DNA of 64,000 nucleotides from Vibrio diazotrophicus (GTDB lineage Bacteria; Pseudomonadota; Gammaproteobacteria; Enterobacterales; Vibrionaceae): contig NZ_CP151842.1 of assembly GCF_038452265.1 (NCBI RefSeq), forward strand, positions 1,612,001 through 1,676,000, written 5' to 3'. Position 1 is the first letter of the stretch, and every line of letters starts with the position of its first letter. A model generated the notes under the pieces. The model saw only the letters and a program-made list of their open reading frames with translations. It searched no databases and was not told the origin of the DNA. Shown in pieces: positions 43,321 to 51,780 of the stretch. Position numbers and translations under genes: made by a program.

Positions 43321-43770
43321 ATGAAATATCAACAGCTTGAAAACCTAGAATGTGGTTGGAAATGGCAGTATTTGATTAAGAAGTGGAAAGATGGTGAATC
43401 AATTACTTGCCATCTCGATCGTAGTGAAGCGGATGCTGCCATACAGAAATTGAAATCGATTGAACATGAACCTACGTTGGTTCTGGAATGGATTGAAAAG
43501 AATATGGCACCTGAGCTTGATAATAAGCTGAAGCAAGCCATTCGGGCAAAACGTAAGCGTCACTTTAACGCAGAGCAAATCCATACACGTAAAAAGTCGA
43601 TTGATCTTGATTACCAAGTCTGGGAAAAGCTTTCCACTAGAGCTAATGAATTGGGATGTACGTTGTCAGACGCAATTGAATATCTGCTTAGTGAAGCTTC
43701 TCGAAGCGAAAAAGCCAGTAAAGCTGTATCAAACTTAAAAGAAGATTTGAGTAAGTTGCTATCTAATTAG
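43321..43770 (+). CDS. matP: Macrodomain Ter protein MatP
   Basis: A 149-residue DNA-binding protein that condenses the terminus region by binding matS sites and links it to the division machinery. The pattern KYQQLENLECGWKWQYLIKKW and RKKSIDLDYQVWEKLSTRANELGCTLSDAIEYLL (ribbon-helix-helix with four-helix N-terminus) matches the family. The ATG at 43321 is the family start. matP lies within the Ter domain, close to dif. Confidence 0.96.
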   Translation: MKYQQLENLECGWKWQYLIKKWKDGESITCHLDRSEADAAIQKLKSIEHEPTLVLEWIEKNMAPELDNKLKQAIRAKRKRHFNAEQIHTRKKSIDLDYQVWEKLSTRANELGCTLSDAIEYLLSEASRSEKASKAVSNLKEDLSKLLSN

Positions 43771-43780
43771 GAGTTAACTC

Positions 43781-44098
43781 ATGCTGTACGTAATTTTAAT
43801 CGCTGCTTTAATCATTTTCTGGCTTGTAGCTGTTGATAGGCCTGTACTTAAAGTTACTTTTAAAGATGGTACTTTAAGTAAAGTAAAAGGTCATTTTCCT
43901 CCAACTTTTAAACATAACGTCACTGAGATTGCGGAAGTAACGCCATTCAGCGGTGAAATGAAGGTATATCAGCAACGTACAGGCATGAAATTAGTATTTA
44001 CAGAGCAAGTTCCTAAAAAAGTTCAACAGCGAATTCGCAACGTTTTTCCGCATCAGGGATTTAAGAGTTCTGGTGATAAAACCAAGAAGAGTCATTAA
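43781..44098 (+). CDS. DUF3634 family small membrane protein
   Basis: A 105-residue protein with one N-terminal membrane helix (residues 1-18, MLYVILIAALIIFWLVAV) and a basic soluble part. It matches DUF3634, of unknown function, common in Vibrio next to matP. TAGGAG precedes the ATG by 9 bases; it starts 10 bases after the matP stop, so both are likely one operon. Confidence 0.85.
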   Translation: MLYVILIAALIIFWLVAVDRPVLKVTFKDGTLSKVKGHFPPTFKHNVTEIAEVTPFSGEMKVYQQRTGMKLVFTEQVPKKVQQRIRNVFPHQGFKSSGDKTKKSH

Positions 44099-44120
44099 GT
44101 AAATGATTAAAAATCAATTC

Positions 44121-44147
44121 GATAAGGTGATAACACAGCACCTTATC
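44121..44147 (+). terminator. Hairpin after matP-DUF3634
   Basis: GATAAGGTG (44121-44129) with CACCTTATC (44139-44147), 9-base loop, without a clear T run. It may end transcription before dif. Confidence 0.45.
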
Positions 44148-44160
44148 TCAATAATATCCA

Positions 44161-44188
44161 AGTGCGCATTATATGTATTATGTTAAAT
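44161..44188 (+). other. dif: dif site (XerC/XerD chromosome dimer resolution)
   Basis: XerC arm AGTGCGCATTA (44161-44171), central region TATGTA, XerD arm TTATGTTAAAT (44178-44188). Both arms are identical to the V. cholerae dif1 arms as I remember them, and 20 of 22 arm positions match E. coli dif. The 6-base central region is specific to this genome. It lies in a non-coding gap of 225 bases between DUF3634 and vpsS. Chromosome dimers are resolved here during division. Many Vibrio filamentous phages (CTX, VGJ, f237 type) insert at dif; no prophage is present here. Confidence 0.95.
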
Positions 44189-44281
44189 ATGGTTTTCTAG
44201 GTTCGAATAACATACCTGTATTGCACGGATAACTACTCTGTTCCCTCTGCATTTTACATAACTGGCATTTACCATAAAATA

Positions 44282-44328
44282 CCTAATAACTACATTTATC
44301 ATCTGTGATTAAAAATGTAGTTATTAGG
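44282..44328 (-). terminator. Perfect 16-bp inverted repeat over the vpsS stop codon
   Basis: CCTAATAACTACATTT (44282-44297) pairs with AAATGTAGTTATTAGG (44313-44328). The right arm contains the vpsS stop codon (44324-44326). It lacks a long T run; it is probably a terminator or 3'-end stabiliser. Confidence 0.5.
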
Positions 44329-46039
44329 CTGTAAACCTATCTACAACTGATGAGATTTCATTGATACGCATTGGTTTAAGCATAAAGTCATTCATGCCGG
44401 CTTTTAGGCATTCGTCTTTATCGTCATCCATTGTGTGTGCTGTTAGTGCAATGATCGGGACACTAAGACTCTTAGCGCGAATTTGTTTGGTTGCTTCAAT
44501 TCCATCCATCACTGGCATTGAAATATCCATAAATATTAAATCGAATTGTTCGTCGTTTTTGATGAGCTCTACGGCTTGTTTGCCGTTATCTGCTAATGTC
44601 ACGTTGTAACCTAGGCGGCTCAGCATCAACTGTATTACTATCTGATTGGTTTTCGTGTCTTCAACTACCAAAATGTTATAAGTTTTCTCTTGGTTCTTCT
44701 TAATTGCTGCGTTGGTAATTGTGCCCTTGGATACATCCATGCAACTATCTTTCAGAGGAATCGTTATTTCAAAGCAACTTCCTTTGTGTAATGTGCTGCT
44801 AACTGAAATTGTTCCTTTCATCAGTTCCACAAGATGTTTAGTTATGGTTAACCCTAGTCCTGTGCCGCCATAATTTCGAGTATGCGAGCTATCCGCTTGT
44901 ATAAATGGTGAGAACAGTTGTTCAACTCTGTCGCTTTCTATTCCTATGCCCGTGTCGTTAACCTGTATATTCAATTTTCCACCGAGATCATAAAGTGACA
45001 CTGTGACCATGCCTTTCTCAGTGAATTTAACGGCGTTACCAACAACATTAAACAGTATTTGAGTTAAACGAACGGGATCGACTAGATACTCAGTTGTAGG
45101 ACAAAGTTTTACATCAACGCAAAATGTAATGCCTTTGTCTTCTGCAAGCTGACGGTGATATTCCAAGGCATGATTTAGTTTATGGTATAGATTTACTTTG
45201 TGACACTGTAGCTTAAAGTGACCAGATTCAATACGGCTCAGATCCAGTACATCGTTGATGATTACTAGCAGCAATTCTGCGGAATGCTCCATCTGTTCCA
45301 ACAGATCCAGTTGATGAATGTTAGATGTATCTCTTAAAACATCAATTAAACCTAACACAGCATTAAGTGGCGTTCTTAATTCATGACTCATCATGGCTAA
45401 AAATTGAGATTTAGACTTGTTCGCCTGCTCTGCAAGTTGCTGTGCTACAACAAGTTCTTTGGTTTTTATATCAACAAGTCTTTGTAATTCTTCTTTATAT
45501 TCGATATCGCTAATTGCTCGCTCTAGAAGCGGCCTAAATCGAAGTAGCGTTGTTTTCATATCTAGGCTGAATTGACCTTTTTTCTTCCCGAGCAATAACA
45601 GTACTGAATCTGATGTTTGAGTTCTAATTCCGGTAATGAGTGCCGACTCAATCTGTTTTTTGAGAAAGCTATTGAGATTTTTAAACTCATCGAGTTTGAC
45701 GGGGTCAAAAAGTATGATGGATTCGCCATCAAGTACGCGCTGAAATTTGGTTCCGTTTAACCAGTTCTTTCCTGTGAACGCAATATTGGACGTAAGAAAT
45801 GTGGAGTAGCTTGCGTTGTCCTTGCCTTTGGATATTACGATGAAATCATTGAACTTAATGTATCGACTGAGCACTTTCTTCAATTCATCGAAGATTTGAT
45901 ATTTGTTATCCGCTCGGCTAAGTGCAGACAAAGCCGCTAGGATGACTTGGTTTTCTTCGGTTATTAGGCGTTCCCGCTCTCTGCTACGTTCTAACTCAAG
46001 CAACGTTTCGTTGAAATGTTCAATATATTGCTGCTTCAT
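44324..46039 (-). CDS. vpsS: Hybrid sensor histidine kinase VpsS-like
   Basis: A 571-residue soluble hybrid kinase: an N-terminal sensor-like region (about residues 1-185, GAF-like), a coiled segment, the DHp helix with phospho-accepting His219 (MSHELRTPLN), HATPase (N box NAVKF, G boxes VNDTGIGI and GGTGLGL, about 310-430), and a receiver domain (about 455-571) with phospho-acceptor Asp506 (FMDISMP). The V. cholerae counterpart VpsS (VC1445 as I recall) feeds phosphate through LuxU into quorum-sensing and biofilm control. It overlaps the nosP gene by 4 bases. No own membrane segment; the NosP partner supplies the signal. Confidence 0.88.
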   Translation of the reverse strand: MKQQYIEHFNETLLELERSRERERLITEENQVILAALSALSRADNKYQIFDELKKVLSRYIKFNDFIVISKGKDNASYSTFLTSNIAFTGKNWLNGTKFQRVLDGESIILFDPVKLDEFKNLNSFLKKQIESALITGIRTQTSDSVLLLLGKKKGQFSLDMKTTLLRFRPLLERAISDIEYKEELQRLVDIKTKELVVAQQLAEQANKSKSQFLAMMSHELRTPLNAVLGLIDVLRDTSNIHQLDLLEQMEHSAELLLVIINDVLDLSRIESGHFKLQCHKVNLYHKLNHALEYHRQLAEDKGITFCVDVKLCPTTEYLVDPVRLTQILFNVVGNAVKFTEKGMVTVSLYDLGGKLNIQVNDTGIGIESDRVEQLFSPFIQADSSHTRNYGGTGLGLTITKHLVELMKGTISVSSTLHKGSCFEITIPLKDSCMDVSKGTITNAAIKKNQEKTYNILVVEDTKTNQIVIQLMLSRLGYNVTLADNGKQAVELIKNDEQFDLIFMDISMPVMDGIEATKQIRAKSLSVPIIALTAHTMDDDKDECLKAGMNDFMLKPMRINEISSVVDRFTA

Positions 46040-47235
46040 AGATAGTGCTCTGACTCATAAAAGATTGCAGATGAAATCATTAAATTGCCGTGGGCATTTT
46101 CTCCGCCGACAAGTTTCCCTTGTTCACCAAAGGTGAAAGGACAGATGAAAGGACAACCATTCATTTGAGAGTTAATTTTCTCATATACTTCCCTCATTTG
46201 TTTCCCTAGATGCAACATAGAACCTGCGCAAAAAATGATGATGCCACCAACCATCTCTGTCTCATTGTAGTTCTTTATATTGGCATCTTTTACAAATCTT
46301 GACGCTCTTTCTATCAAATGCCCTTTTGAACCAGTCATTAAGGTTATGGTCTCTCCTACTTTGCTTTCCGAAAACATTTCTAGCGCATCTTCTTCAGTGA
46401 TACGAATCGGATGTGACAATTTAAAATATGGTTGCTTGTCTATATGACCAACAACATTTCCGATAGGAAACTCAGAGATATAATCAAACAAGTATTCATC
46501 TAATATCGATAACCCTGAACACTCGCTCAACCACTGTTGATAAACCTGTTTTGCCGGCATTCTATCAATAGCATAAATATAGCGCCCACAAGCGTTAGTG
46601 ACTCTTCCTGAGTACTCTGTAGGTGAATATCCAACGCTCAAGCCTGTGGCGATGGGTATGGAAAGAAAGCCAACGAGTATAGTTAAAGCTTCAGATGAAA
46701 CGTTATGTTCATTCGAGACTGACCAGTTTCCGACGATATTGTTGTCGGCGGCTGTTCCTCCAATAATAGGTACTTGAGTTCCGAATTGAGCGTCAATCGC
46801 TTCTATAATACGTTCTTCATTACCAGGAGTTGAGTGGAGAACGATAAAGTCTGGAACTTCACCGACTCTGTTAGCTTTTAAAAGAGCTTCATTAATAGCG
46901 GAGCCAACTATTTCGTCGTATTGAGTACAATCTTTAAGGCTGGTATAAGCGGTACCGTAGGCACTGCTCTTTGAATCATCGTAAATTGCCATGACACCAA
47001 TAACGGTGCCACTGTGTATCCCCGCGTCTGTCATTAGACCATTACAGGAAGAGCAACCAATAATCGGAATATCTGGAAAGTAACAAGAAAAAAAGCTGGA
47101 TAGGTTTTGGTTACTATAAACTTCGGTGTAGTAACAAACTATTGCACTGATGCCAGTCAGGTTGATAGCAGACCGGATCTCTTTGATGGCGTTATTAGCA
47201 TCTGGATTATTTGAAATAGCCGTTTTAAGTCGCAT
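46036..47235 (-). CDS. nosP: FIST domain protein, NosP-type nitric oxide sensor
   Basis: A 399-residue protein with FIST-N (about residues 20-225, with IIGCSSCNGLMTDAGIH) and FIST-C (about 225-385, with FICPFTFGEQGKLVGGENAHGN) domains. FIST proteins fused or paired with kinases are the NosP heme-NO sensors; in V. cholerae the homologue was shown to bind NO and regulate VpsS. It is co-encoded with the hybrid kinase here (ATGA overlap). Heme-ligand residue not assigned; His residues at GIHSGT, VLHSTP and MLHLG are candidates. Confidence 0.85.
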   Translation of the reverse strand: MRLKTAISNNPDANNAIKEIRSAINLTGISAIVCYYTEVYSNQNLSSFFSCYFPDIPIIGCSSCNGLMTDAGIHSGTVIGVMAIYDDSKSSAYGTAYTSLKDCTQYDEIVGSAINEALLKANRVGEVPDFIVLHSTPGNEERIIEAIDAQFGTQVPIIGGTAADNNIVGNWSVSNEHNVSSEALTILVGFLSIPIATGLSVGYSPTEYSGRVTNACGRYIYAIDRMPAKQVYQQWLSECSGLSILDEYLFDYISEFPIGNVVGHIDKQPYFKLSHPIRITEEDALEMFSESKVGETITLMTGSKGHLIERASRFVKDANIKNYNETEMVGGIIIFCAGSMLHLGKQMREVYEKINSQMNGCPFICPFTFGEQGKLVGGENAHGNLMISSAIFYESEHYL

Positions 47236-47350
47236 TTACGAGTTACTTATGTGTACACAGTCCGATTTAATTTATACCCCATAATAATTTAGATATGTAC
47301 GGCGCTCTCCTCTCTATGTCACATAAGTCTTATAAATTGAACGATGTAAA

Positions 47351-47707
47351 CTAGTTTTCAATTTCAATTTTTACCGAGTTATTAATAATAAAGTAATCAA
47401 CTGTATTAAGTTTGTTAGCATTCGGAAAAAGCGCAACATTTTGAGCGTTTCTTGTTACCTTGCCTTCGTAAGTGATTTCCCAATCCTGGGGAATTGGATA
47501 AACATTCAACACTCCTAACTGCCTATCATCTTTTGTAACAGTTATTTTTTCATTATTTACAAATACAGAACAATTTGGCTGAGGCTTGCAAGTCACCGTG
47601 CTTACCTCTGTATATGTGATCGTTCTCCAAAAGAAAGCGATAAGAAGTAAGCTTAAGGTGATGAGAATTTGAGCAAGTCTGTGTTTTGTAAGCTTTTCAG
47701 CTGCCAT
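47351..47707 (-). CDS. Hypothetical membrane-anchored protein
   Basis: A 118-residue protein with one membrane helix (about residues 13-30, QILITLSLLLIAFFW) and a periplasmic part with two cysteines in CKPQPNC that may form a disulfide. The ATG at 47707 has GAGGA upstream on the minus strand, so the upstream alternative start is rejected. It is divergent from ccoN. No family recognised. Confidence 0.7.
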   Translation of the reverse strand: MAAEKLTKHRLAQILITLSLLLIAFFWRTITYTEVSTVTCKPQPNCSVFVNNEKITVTKDDRQLGVLNVYPIPQDWEITYEGKVTRNAQNVALFPNANKLNTVDYFIINNSVKIEIEN

Positions 47708-47967
47708 TAGAACGGGTTCCTCGTGTAACAAAGTTCAAAGTTTTGAAATAAAAGGGCAAAACCTGATAAAGGGTAAGGTTACTACACTGTCATTGAATTG
47801 TTAATTGCAGTATACTTTTCCGCTTGAAAATGCCACTTTTTCGTAAAGTCAGCAATAGCTATTAACGTTTTGATAAAACTTTAATTTTGTTGTGGATTTG
47901 GGTGGCATTGCGACATTTGTCGTGTTGGAAGAAAAGTGTAGTTAATTAGACATTGGAAGCATGCAAA

Positions 47968-49395
47968 ATGAGCCAAGAAAAGCAGCTTGAACAAAACTAT
48001 AACTATACAGTCGTTCGTCAATTTACCTTAGTGACTATTCTCTGGGGTATTGTCGGAATGGGTGTAGGTGTTTTGATTGCCGCTCAATTAGTTTGGCCAC
48101 AGCTAAACTTTGATACGCCGTGGCTGACGTATAGTCGTCTCCGTCCGTTGCATACTAATGCGGTGATATTCGCGTTTGGTACAAGTGCCCTGTTCGCAAC
48201 CTCTTATTATGTTGTACAGCGTACCTGTCAAACTCGTCTATTTGGTGGGCCGCTTGTTGCATTCACCTTTTGGGGATGGCAAGCAATCATTTTATCCGCA
48301 GCAATCTCTCTACCATTAGGTTTTACCTCTGGTAAAGAATATGCTGAGTTAGAATGGCCTATCGATATTGCTATCGCAGTAGTATGGGTTTCTTACGCAG
48401 TGGTGTTCTTTGGAACACTTGTGAAACGTAAAACGTCTCATATATATGTAGCAAACTGGTTCTTTGGGGCCTTCATCATTACTGTTGCTGTTCTGCATAT
48501 TGTAAACAGCATGGCAATCCCAGTATCAATGACTAAGTCATATTCGATTTATTCAGGTGCTGTCGATGCTATGGTTCAATGGTGGTATGGTCACAACGCG
48601 GTAGGTTTCCTACTAACAGCTGGTTTCCTAGGTATGATGTACTACTTCGTACCTAAGCAAGCAGAACGTCCAGTTTACTCTTACCGTTTATCGATTGTTC
48701 ACTTCTGGGCATTGATTTCACTTTATATCTGGGCAGGTCCGCACCACTTACACTACACCGCTCTTCCTGACTGGACTCAGTCTTTGGGAATGGTGATGTC
48801 TTTGGTTCTATTCGCTCCTTCTTGGGGTGGTATGATCAACGGTATCATGACGTTGTCTGGTGCATGGCATAAGCTACGTTACGACCCTATCCTACGTTTC
48901 CTAATCGTATCTCTGTCTTTCTACGGTATGTCTACCTTTGAAGGCCCAATGATGTCGATTAAGACAGTAAACGCACTTTCTCATTACACTGACTGGACGA
49001 TTGGTCACGTTCACTCTGGTGCATTGGGTTGGGTTGCAATGGTATCGATTGGTTCTGTATATCACTTGATTCCTCGCCTGTTTAACCAAGAACGTATGTA
49101 TTCAGTTAGCTTGATTAATGCTCACTTCTGGTTAGCAACAATCGGTACTGTACTGTACATCGTGGCGATGTGGATTTCGGGTGTTATGCAAGGTTTGATG
49201 TGGCGTGCAGTTAACTCTGACGGTACGTTAACTTACAGCTTTGTAGAGTCTGTACAGGCTTCGTACCCATTCTATACCGTACGTTTCATCGGTGGTTTTA
49301 TTTTCTTATCTGGTATGTTCCTAATGGCATACAACACATATAAGACGATTTCAGCTCCGAATCACAGCCTAAAAGCTATCCAACAACCAGCGTAA
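47968..49395 (+). CDS. ccoN: cbb3-type cytochrome c oxidase subunit I (CcoN)
   Basis: A 475-residue catalytic subunit of the high-affinity oxidase that reduces oxygen to water and pumps protons. About twelve membrane helices. Heme and copper ligands are visible: RPLHTNAV (heme b His), QWWYGHNAVGFLL with the CuB His and neighbouring Tyr, GPHHLHYTALP, HVHSGALGW. The ATG at 47968 (MSQEKQLEQNYNY) is chosen; GGAAG precedes it by about 9 bases. It starts the ccoNOQP operon. Confidence 0.97.
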   Translation: MSQEKQLEQNYNYTVVRQFTLVTILWGIVGMGVGVLIAAQLVWPQLNFDTPWLTYSRLRPLHTNAVIFAFGTSALFATSYYVVQRTCQTRLFGGPLVAFTFWGWQAIILSAAISLPLGFTSGKEYAELEWPIDIAIAVVWVSYAVVFFGTLVKRKTSHIYVANWFFGAFIITVAVLHIVNSMAIPVSMTKSYSIYSGAVDAMVQWWYGHNAVGFLLTAGFLGMMYYFVPKQAERPVYSYRLSIVHFWALISLYIWAGPHHLHYTALPDWTQSLGMVMSLVLFAPSWGGMINGIMTLSGAWHKLRYDPILRFLIVSLSFYGMSTFEGPMMSIKTVNALSHYTDWTIGHVHSGALGWVAMVSIGSVYHLIPRLFNQERMYSVSLINAHFWLATIGTVLYIVAMWISGVMQGLMWRAVNSDGTLTYSFVESVQASYPFYTVRFIGGFIFLSGMFLMAYNTYKTISAPNHSLKAIQQPA

Positions 49396-49408
49396 GGAGA
49401 TTTAAAGA

Positions 49409-50029
49409 ATGAGTTCAGATTCTAATAATCGCCATGGCATTATCGAACGTAACGTCGGTTTGTTGGCAATTATGATTGTATTCGCCATCAGTTGGGGTGC
49501 TTTAGTTGAAATCACACCGTTGATTTTCCAAAAGCAAACTACTGAGCCAGTAGAAAACCTGAAACCATACACTGCATTGCAGATGGAAGGTCGTGACATT
49601 TACATCCGTGAAGGCTGTAACGTGTGTCATAGCCAAATGGTTCGTCCTTTCCGTTCTGAAACAGAACGTTATGGGCACTACTCTGTAGCAGGTGAAAGTG
49701 TTTGGGAACATCCATTCTTATGGGGTTCTAAGCGTACTGGTCCTGACCTTGCTCGTGTTGGTGGTCGTTATTCTGATGAATGGCATCGTGTTCACTTGCT
49801 AAACCCTCGTGAACTAGTTCCAGAATCGAATATGCCAGCTTTCCCTTGGTTAGCTGAAAATGTACTTGATGGGAAAAATACTCAGAAGAAACTTGAGGTT
49901 TTCCGCAATCAGTTCGGCGTACCATATACGGATGAACAAATAGCGAATGCGGCGAAAGATGTTGAAGGAAAAACAGAGATGGATGCCATCATTGCTTACC
50001 TTCAGTCTATTGGTCACGCAATGAAATAA
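49409..50029 (+). CDS. ccoO: cbb3-type cytochrome c oxidase subunit II (CcoO)
   Basis: A 206-residue mono-heme cytochrome c with one N-terminal membrane helix (about 12-30) and the heme motif CNVCH (residues 70-74). Downstream MPAFPWL supplies the Met ligand. It sits 13 bases after ccoN, with AAGGAG before the ATG. Confidence 0.96.
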   Translation: MSSDSNNRHGIIERNVGLLAIMIVFAISWGALVEITPLIFQKQTTEPVENLKPYTALQMEGRDIYIREGCNVCHSQMVRPFRSETERYGHYSVAGESVWEHPFLWGSKRTGPDLARVGGRYSDEWHRVHLLNPRELVPESNMPAFPWLAENVLDGKNTQKKLEVFRNQFGVPYTDEQIANAAKDVEGKTEMDAIIAYLQSIGHAMK

Positions 50030-50041
50030 ACAGAGGTAATT

Positions 50042-50212
50042 ATGGATATCGGTACTATTCACAGTATTTGGACCATAACGTTGTTTGTCTGCTTCATCGG
50101 TGTGGTTTGGTGGGCGTTTGGCAAAAAGCGTAAAGCGCGTTTTGACGAAGCCGCAAACTTGATCTTTGCAGACGAGCAAAAAGAAACACCCTCTAATAAG
50201 AACAAGGAGTGA
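50042..50212 (+). CDS. ccoQ: cbb3-type cytochrome oxidase subunit CcoQ
   Basis: A 56-residue single-pass protein (MDIGTIHSIWTITLFVCFIG, then WWAFGKKRKARFDEAANL), typical CcoQ. It stabilises the oxidase. It fits exactly between ccoO and ccoP with short spacing. It is too short for routine ORF lists. Confidence 0.93.
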   Translation: MDIGTIHSIWTITLFVCFIGVVWWAFGKKRKARFDEAANLIFADEQKETPSNKNKE

Positions 50213-50219
50213 CTGAGTA

Positions 50220-51197
50220 ATGACGACATTTTGGAGTCTTTGGATCATCGTAATTACGGTTGGTACCCTACTTGGATGCGCAATTCTTCTCGTTTGGTGT
50301 CTTAAAGACAAAATGGGTGTTGAAGAAGGCGCTGACATGGGCCACGAGTACGATGGTATTCGCGAGATAAATAACCCGCTGCCTAAGTGGTGGACTTATC
50401 TATTTGTTAGTACGTTCATCTTTGCTGCTGTCTATTTAACGCTTTACCCAGGTTTGGGGAATTTTAAAGGTGTTTTAGGCTGGCAAAGTTCAGACCAAAA
50501 AGTACGTACATTGGAAGAATCAAAAGCTTCTATTGCTAATGCTCAAGAAACGAAAACTCTTGTTCAATACGCGAAGGAACTTGATGATGCTGATGCGTAC
50601 TTCGGTGAAGCTTTCAAGCGCTTAGCGTACAAAGATGGTGGTTCGGAACTGCGTCCTGTTCCTGAAATTGCAGCAGATTCTGATGCATTGAAAGTTGGAC
50701 AACGTTTGTTCCTACAAAACTGTTCTCAGTGTCACGGCTCTGATGCTCGTGGTCAGAAAGGTTTCCCTAACCTAACTGATAACGCGTGGCTTTACGGTGG
50801 TGAGCCTGATGCAATCGTGACAACGATTCGTCATGGTCGTATCGGTCAGATGCCAGCATGGAAAGATGCATTGGGTGAGCAAGGTGTAGCTGAAGTAGTG
50901 AGTTACGCACTTAGCCTAAGTGGTCGTTCTGTAAATGCTCGTGAAGCTGAAGCAGGTAAAGCGCGCTTTGTAGTTTGTGCAGCTTGTCACGGTACAGATG
51001 GTAAAGGTAACCCTGCTGTTGGTGCGCCTGACCTGACTGACCAAGATTGGTTGTTCGGCGATTCACGTGCTGCTGTAACTGAAACAGTGATGTACGGACG
51101 TTCAGGTGTAATGCCTGCATGGATTGACATTCTAGGTGAAGACAAGGTGCAGCTCGTTTCTGCTTATGTCTGGAGCCTAAGCAATTCAGATAAATAG
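50220..51197 (+). CDS. ccoP: cbb3-type cytochrome c oxidase subunit III (CcoP)
   Basis: A 325-residue di-heme cytochrome c with two N-terminal membrane helices (about 5-25 and 55-75), heme motifs CSQCH (about 168) and CAACH (about 256), and Met ligands in IGQMPAW and GVMPAW. Receives electrons from the bc1 complex or cytochrome c. Confidence 0.96.
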   Translation: MTTFWSLWIIVITVGTLLGCAILLVWCLKDKMGVEEGADMGHEYDGIREINNPLPKWWTYLFVSTFIFAAVYLTLYPGLGNFKGVLGWQSSDQKVRTLEESKASIANAQETKTLVQYAKELDDADAYFGEAFKRLAYKDGGSELRPVPEIAADSDALKVGQRLFLQNCSQCHGSDARGQKGFPNLTDNAWLYGGEPDAIVTTIRHGRIGQMPAWKDALGEQGVAEVVSYALSLSGRSVNAREAEAGKARFVVCAACHGTDGKGNPAVGAPDLTDQDWLFGDSRAAVTETVMYGRSGVMPAWIDILGEDKVQLVSAYVWSLSNSDK

Positions 51198-51210
51198 TAA
51201 AAATCTAATA

Positions 51211-51239
51211 ACAGCCCCTTTCCTAGGGGCTGCTTTTTT
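51211..51239 (+). terminator. Terminator after ccoP
   Basis: CAGCCCC (51212-51218) with GGGGCTG (51226-51232), then CTTTTTT. It separates ccoNOQP from the assembly genes ccoHIS. Confidence 0.9.
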
Positions 51240-51296
51240 CTTAAATTTAAGCCTTCTAAGTTTAATCCCTTCTTTTTTGTTGTAGAGAACTTTTTT

Positions 51297-51776
51297 ATGG
51301 TAAAGCCTTGGTATAAACAATTTTGGCCGTGGTTCCTGATTATTCTTCCACTTACTGTTGTTGTATGGACAATCGTTACGGTTATCGTGTTTTCGAATAA
51401 CTCAGTTTCATTGGTAACTGAGGATTACTATAAAAAAGGAAAAGGTATTAATGTAGACTTATCTAAGATACACATAGCCAAAGATCTCGGTCTGAACGCT
51501 ACTGTTAGTTCTCAAGGCAACGACATTATTATCCAGTTTAATAAAGGAAAACTGGATCACTATCCAGCTATTCAGGCGATGTTTGCTCACAGAACTCTTG
51601 CCGATAGAGACTTCTCACAGCTGATTACTGCTGATGCAAAAGGCAATTACAAAATTACTCGCGATGATGAGATGCAAGGCCCTTGGTTTATCGAGTTAAC
51701 GCCACACAATGGTGAATGGCTGGTTCAAGGCCGAGTTACATTCCCTTCTGCTTCACCGACTCAACTGATGAACTAG
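51297..51776 (+). CDS. ccoH: FixH/CcoH-family cbb3 assembly protein
   Basis: A 159-residue protein with one membrane helix (about 11-32) and the family segment VSLVTEDYYKKGKGINVDLSK. FixH/CcoH helps assemble cbb3 oxidase. It is 5 bases before ccoI. Confidence 0.88.
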   Translation: MVKPWYKQFWPWFLIILPLTVVVWTIVTVIVFSNNSVSLVTEDYYKKGKGINVDLSKIHIAKDLGLNATVSSQGNDIIIQFNKGKLDHYPAIQAMFAHRTLADRDFSQLITADAKGNYKITRDDEMQGPWFIELTPHNGEWLVQGRVTFPSASPTQLMN

Positions 51777-51780
51777 TGAT

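Noticed and set aside
44202..44226. Inverted sequence resembling a second dif-like XerCD site (minus strand CGTGCAATACA then GTATGTTATTC)
   Set aside because: The spacing between the two arm-like parts is 1 base instead of 6 and the arms differ at several positions, so XerC and XerD could not bind as a pair. It might be a decayed phage attachment site but cannot be supported.
47870..47890. FNR box before ccoN
   Set aside because: Only one half-site (TTGAT) is present; the second half (CTTTAA) does not match ATCAA.
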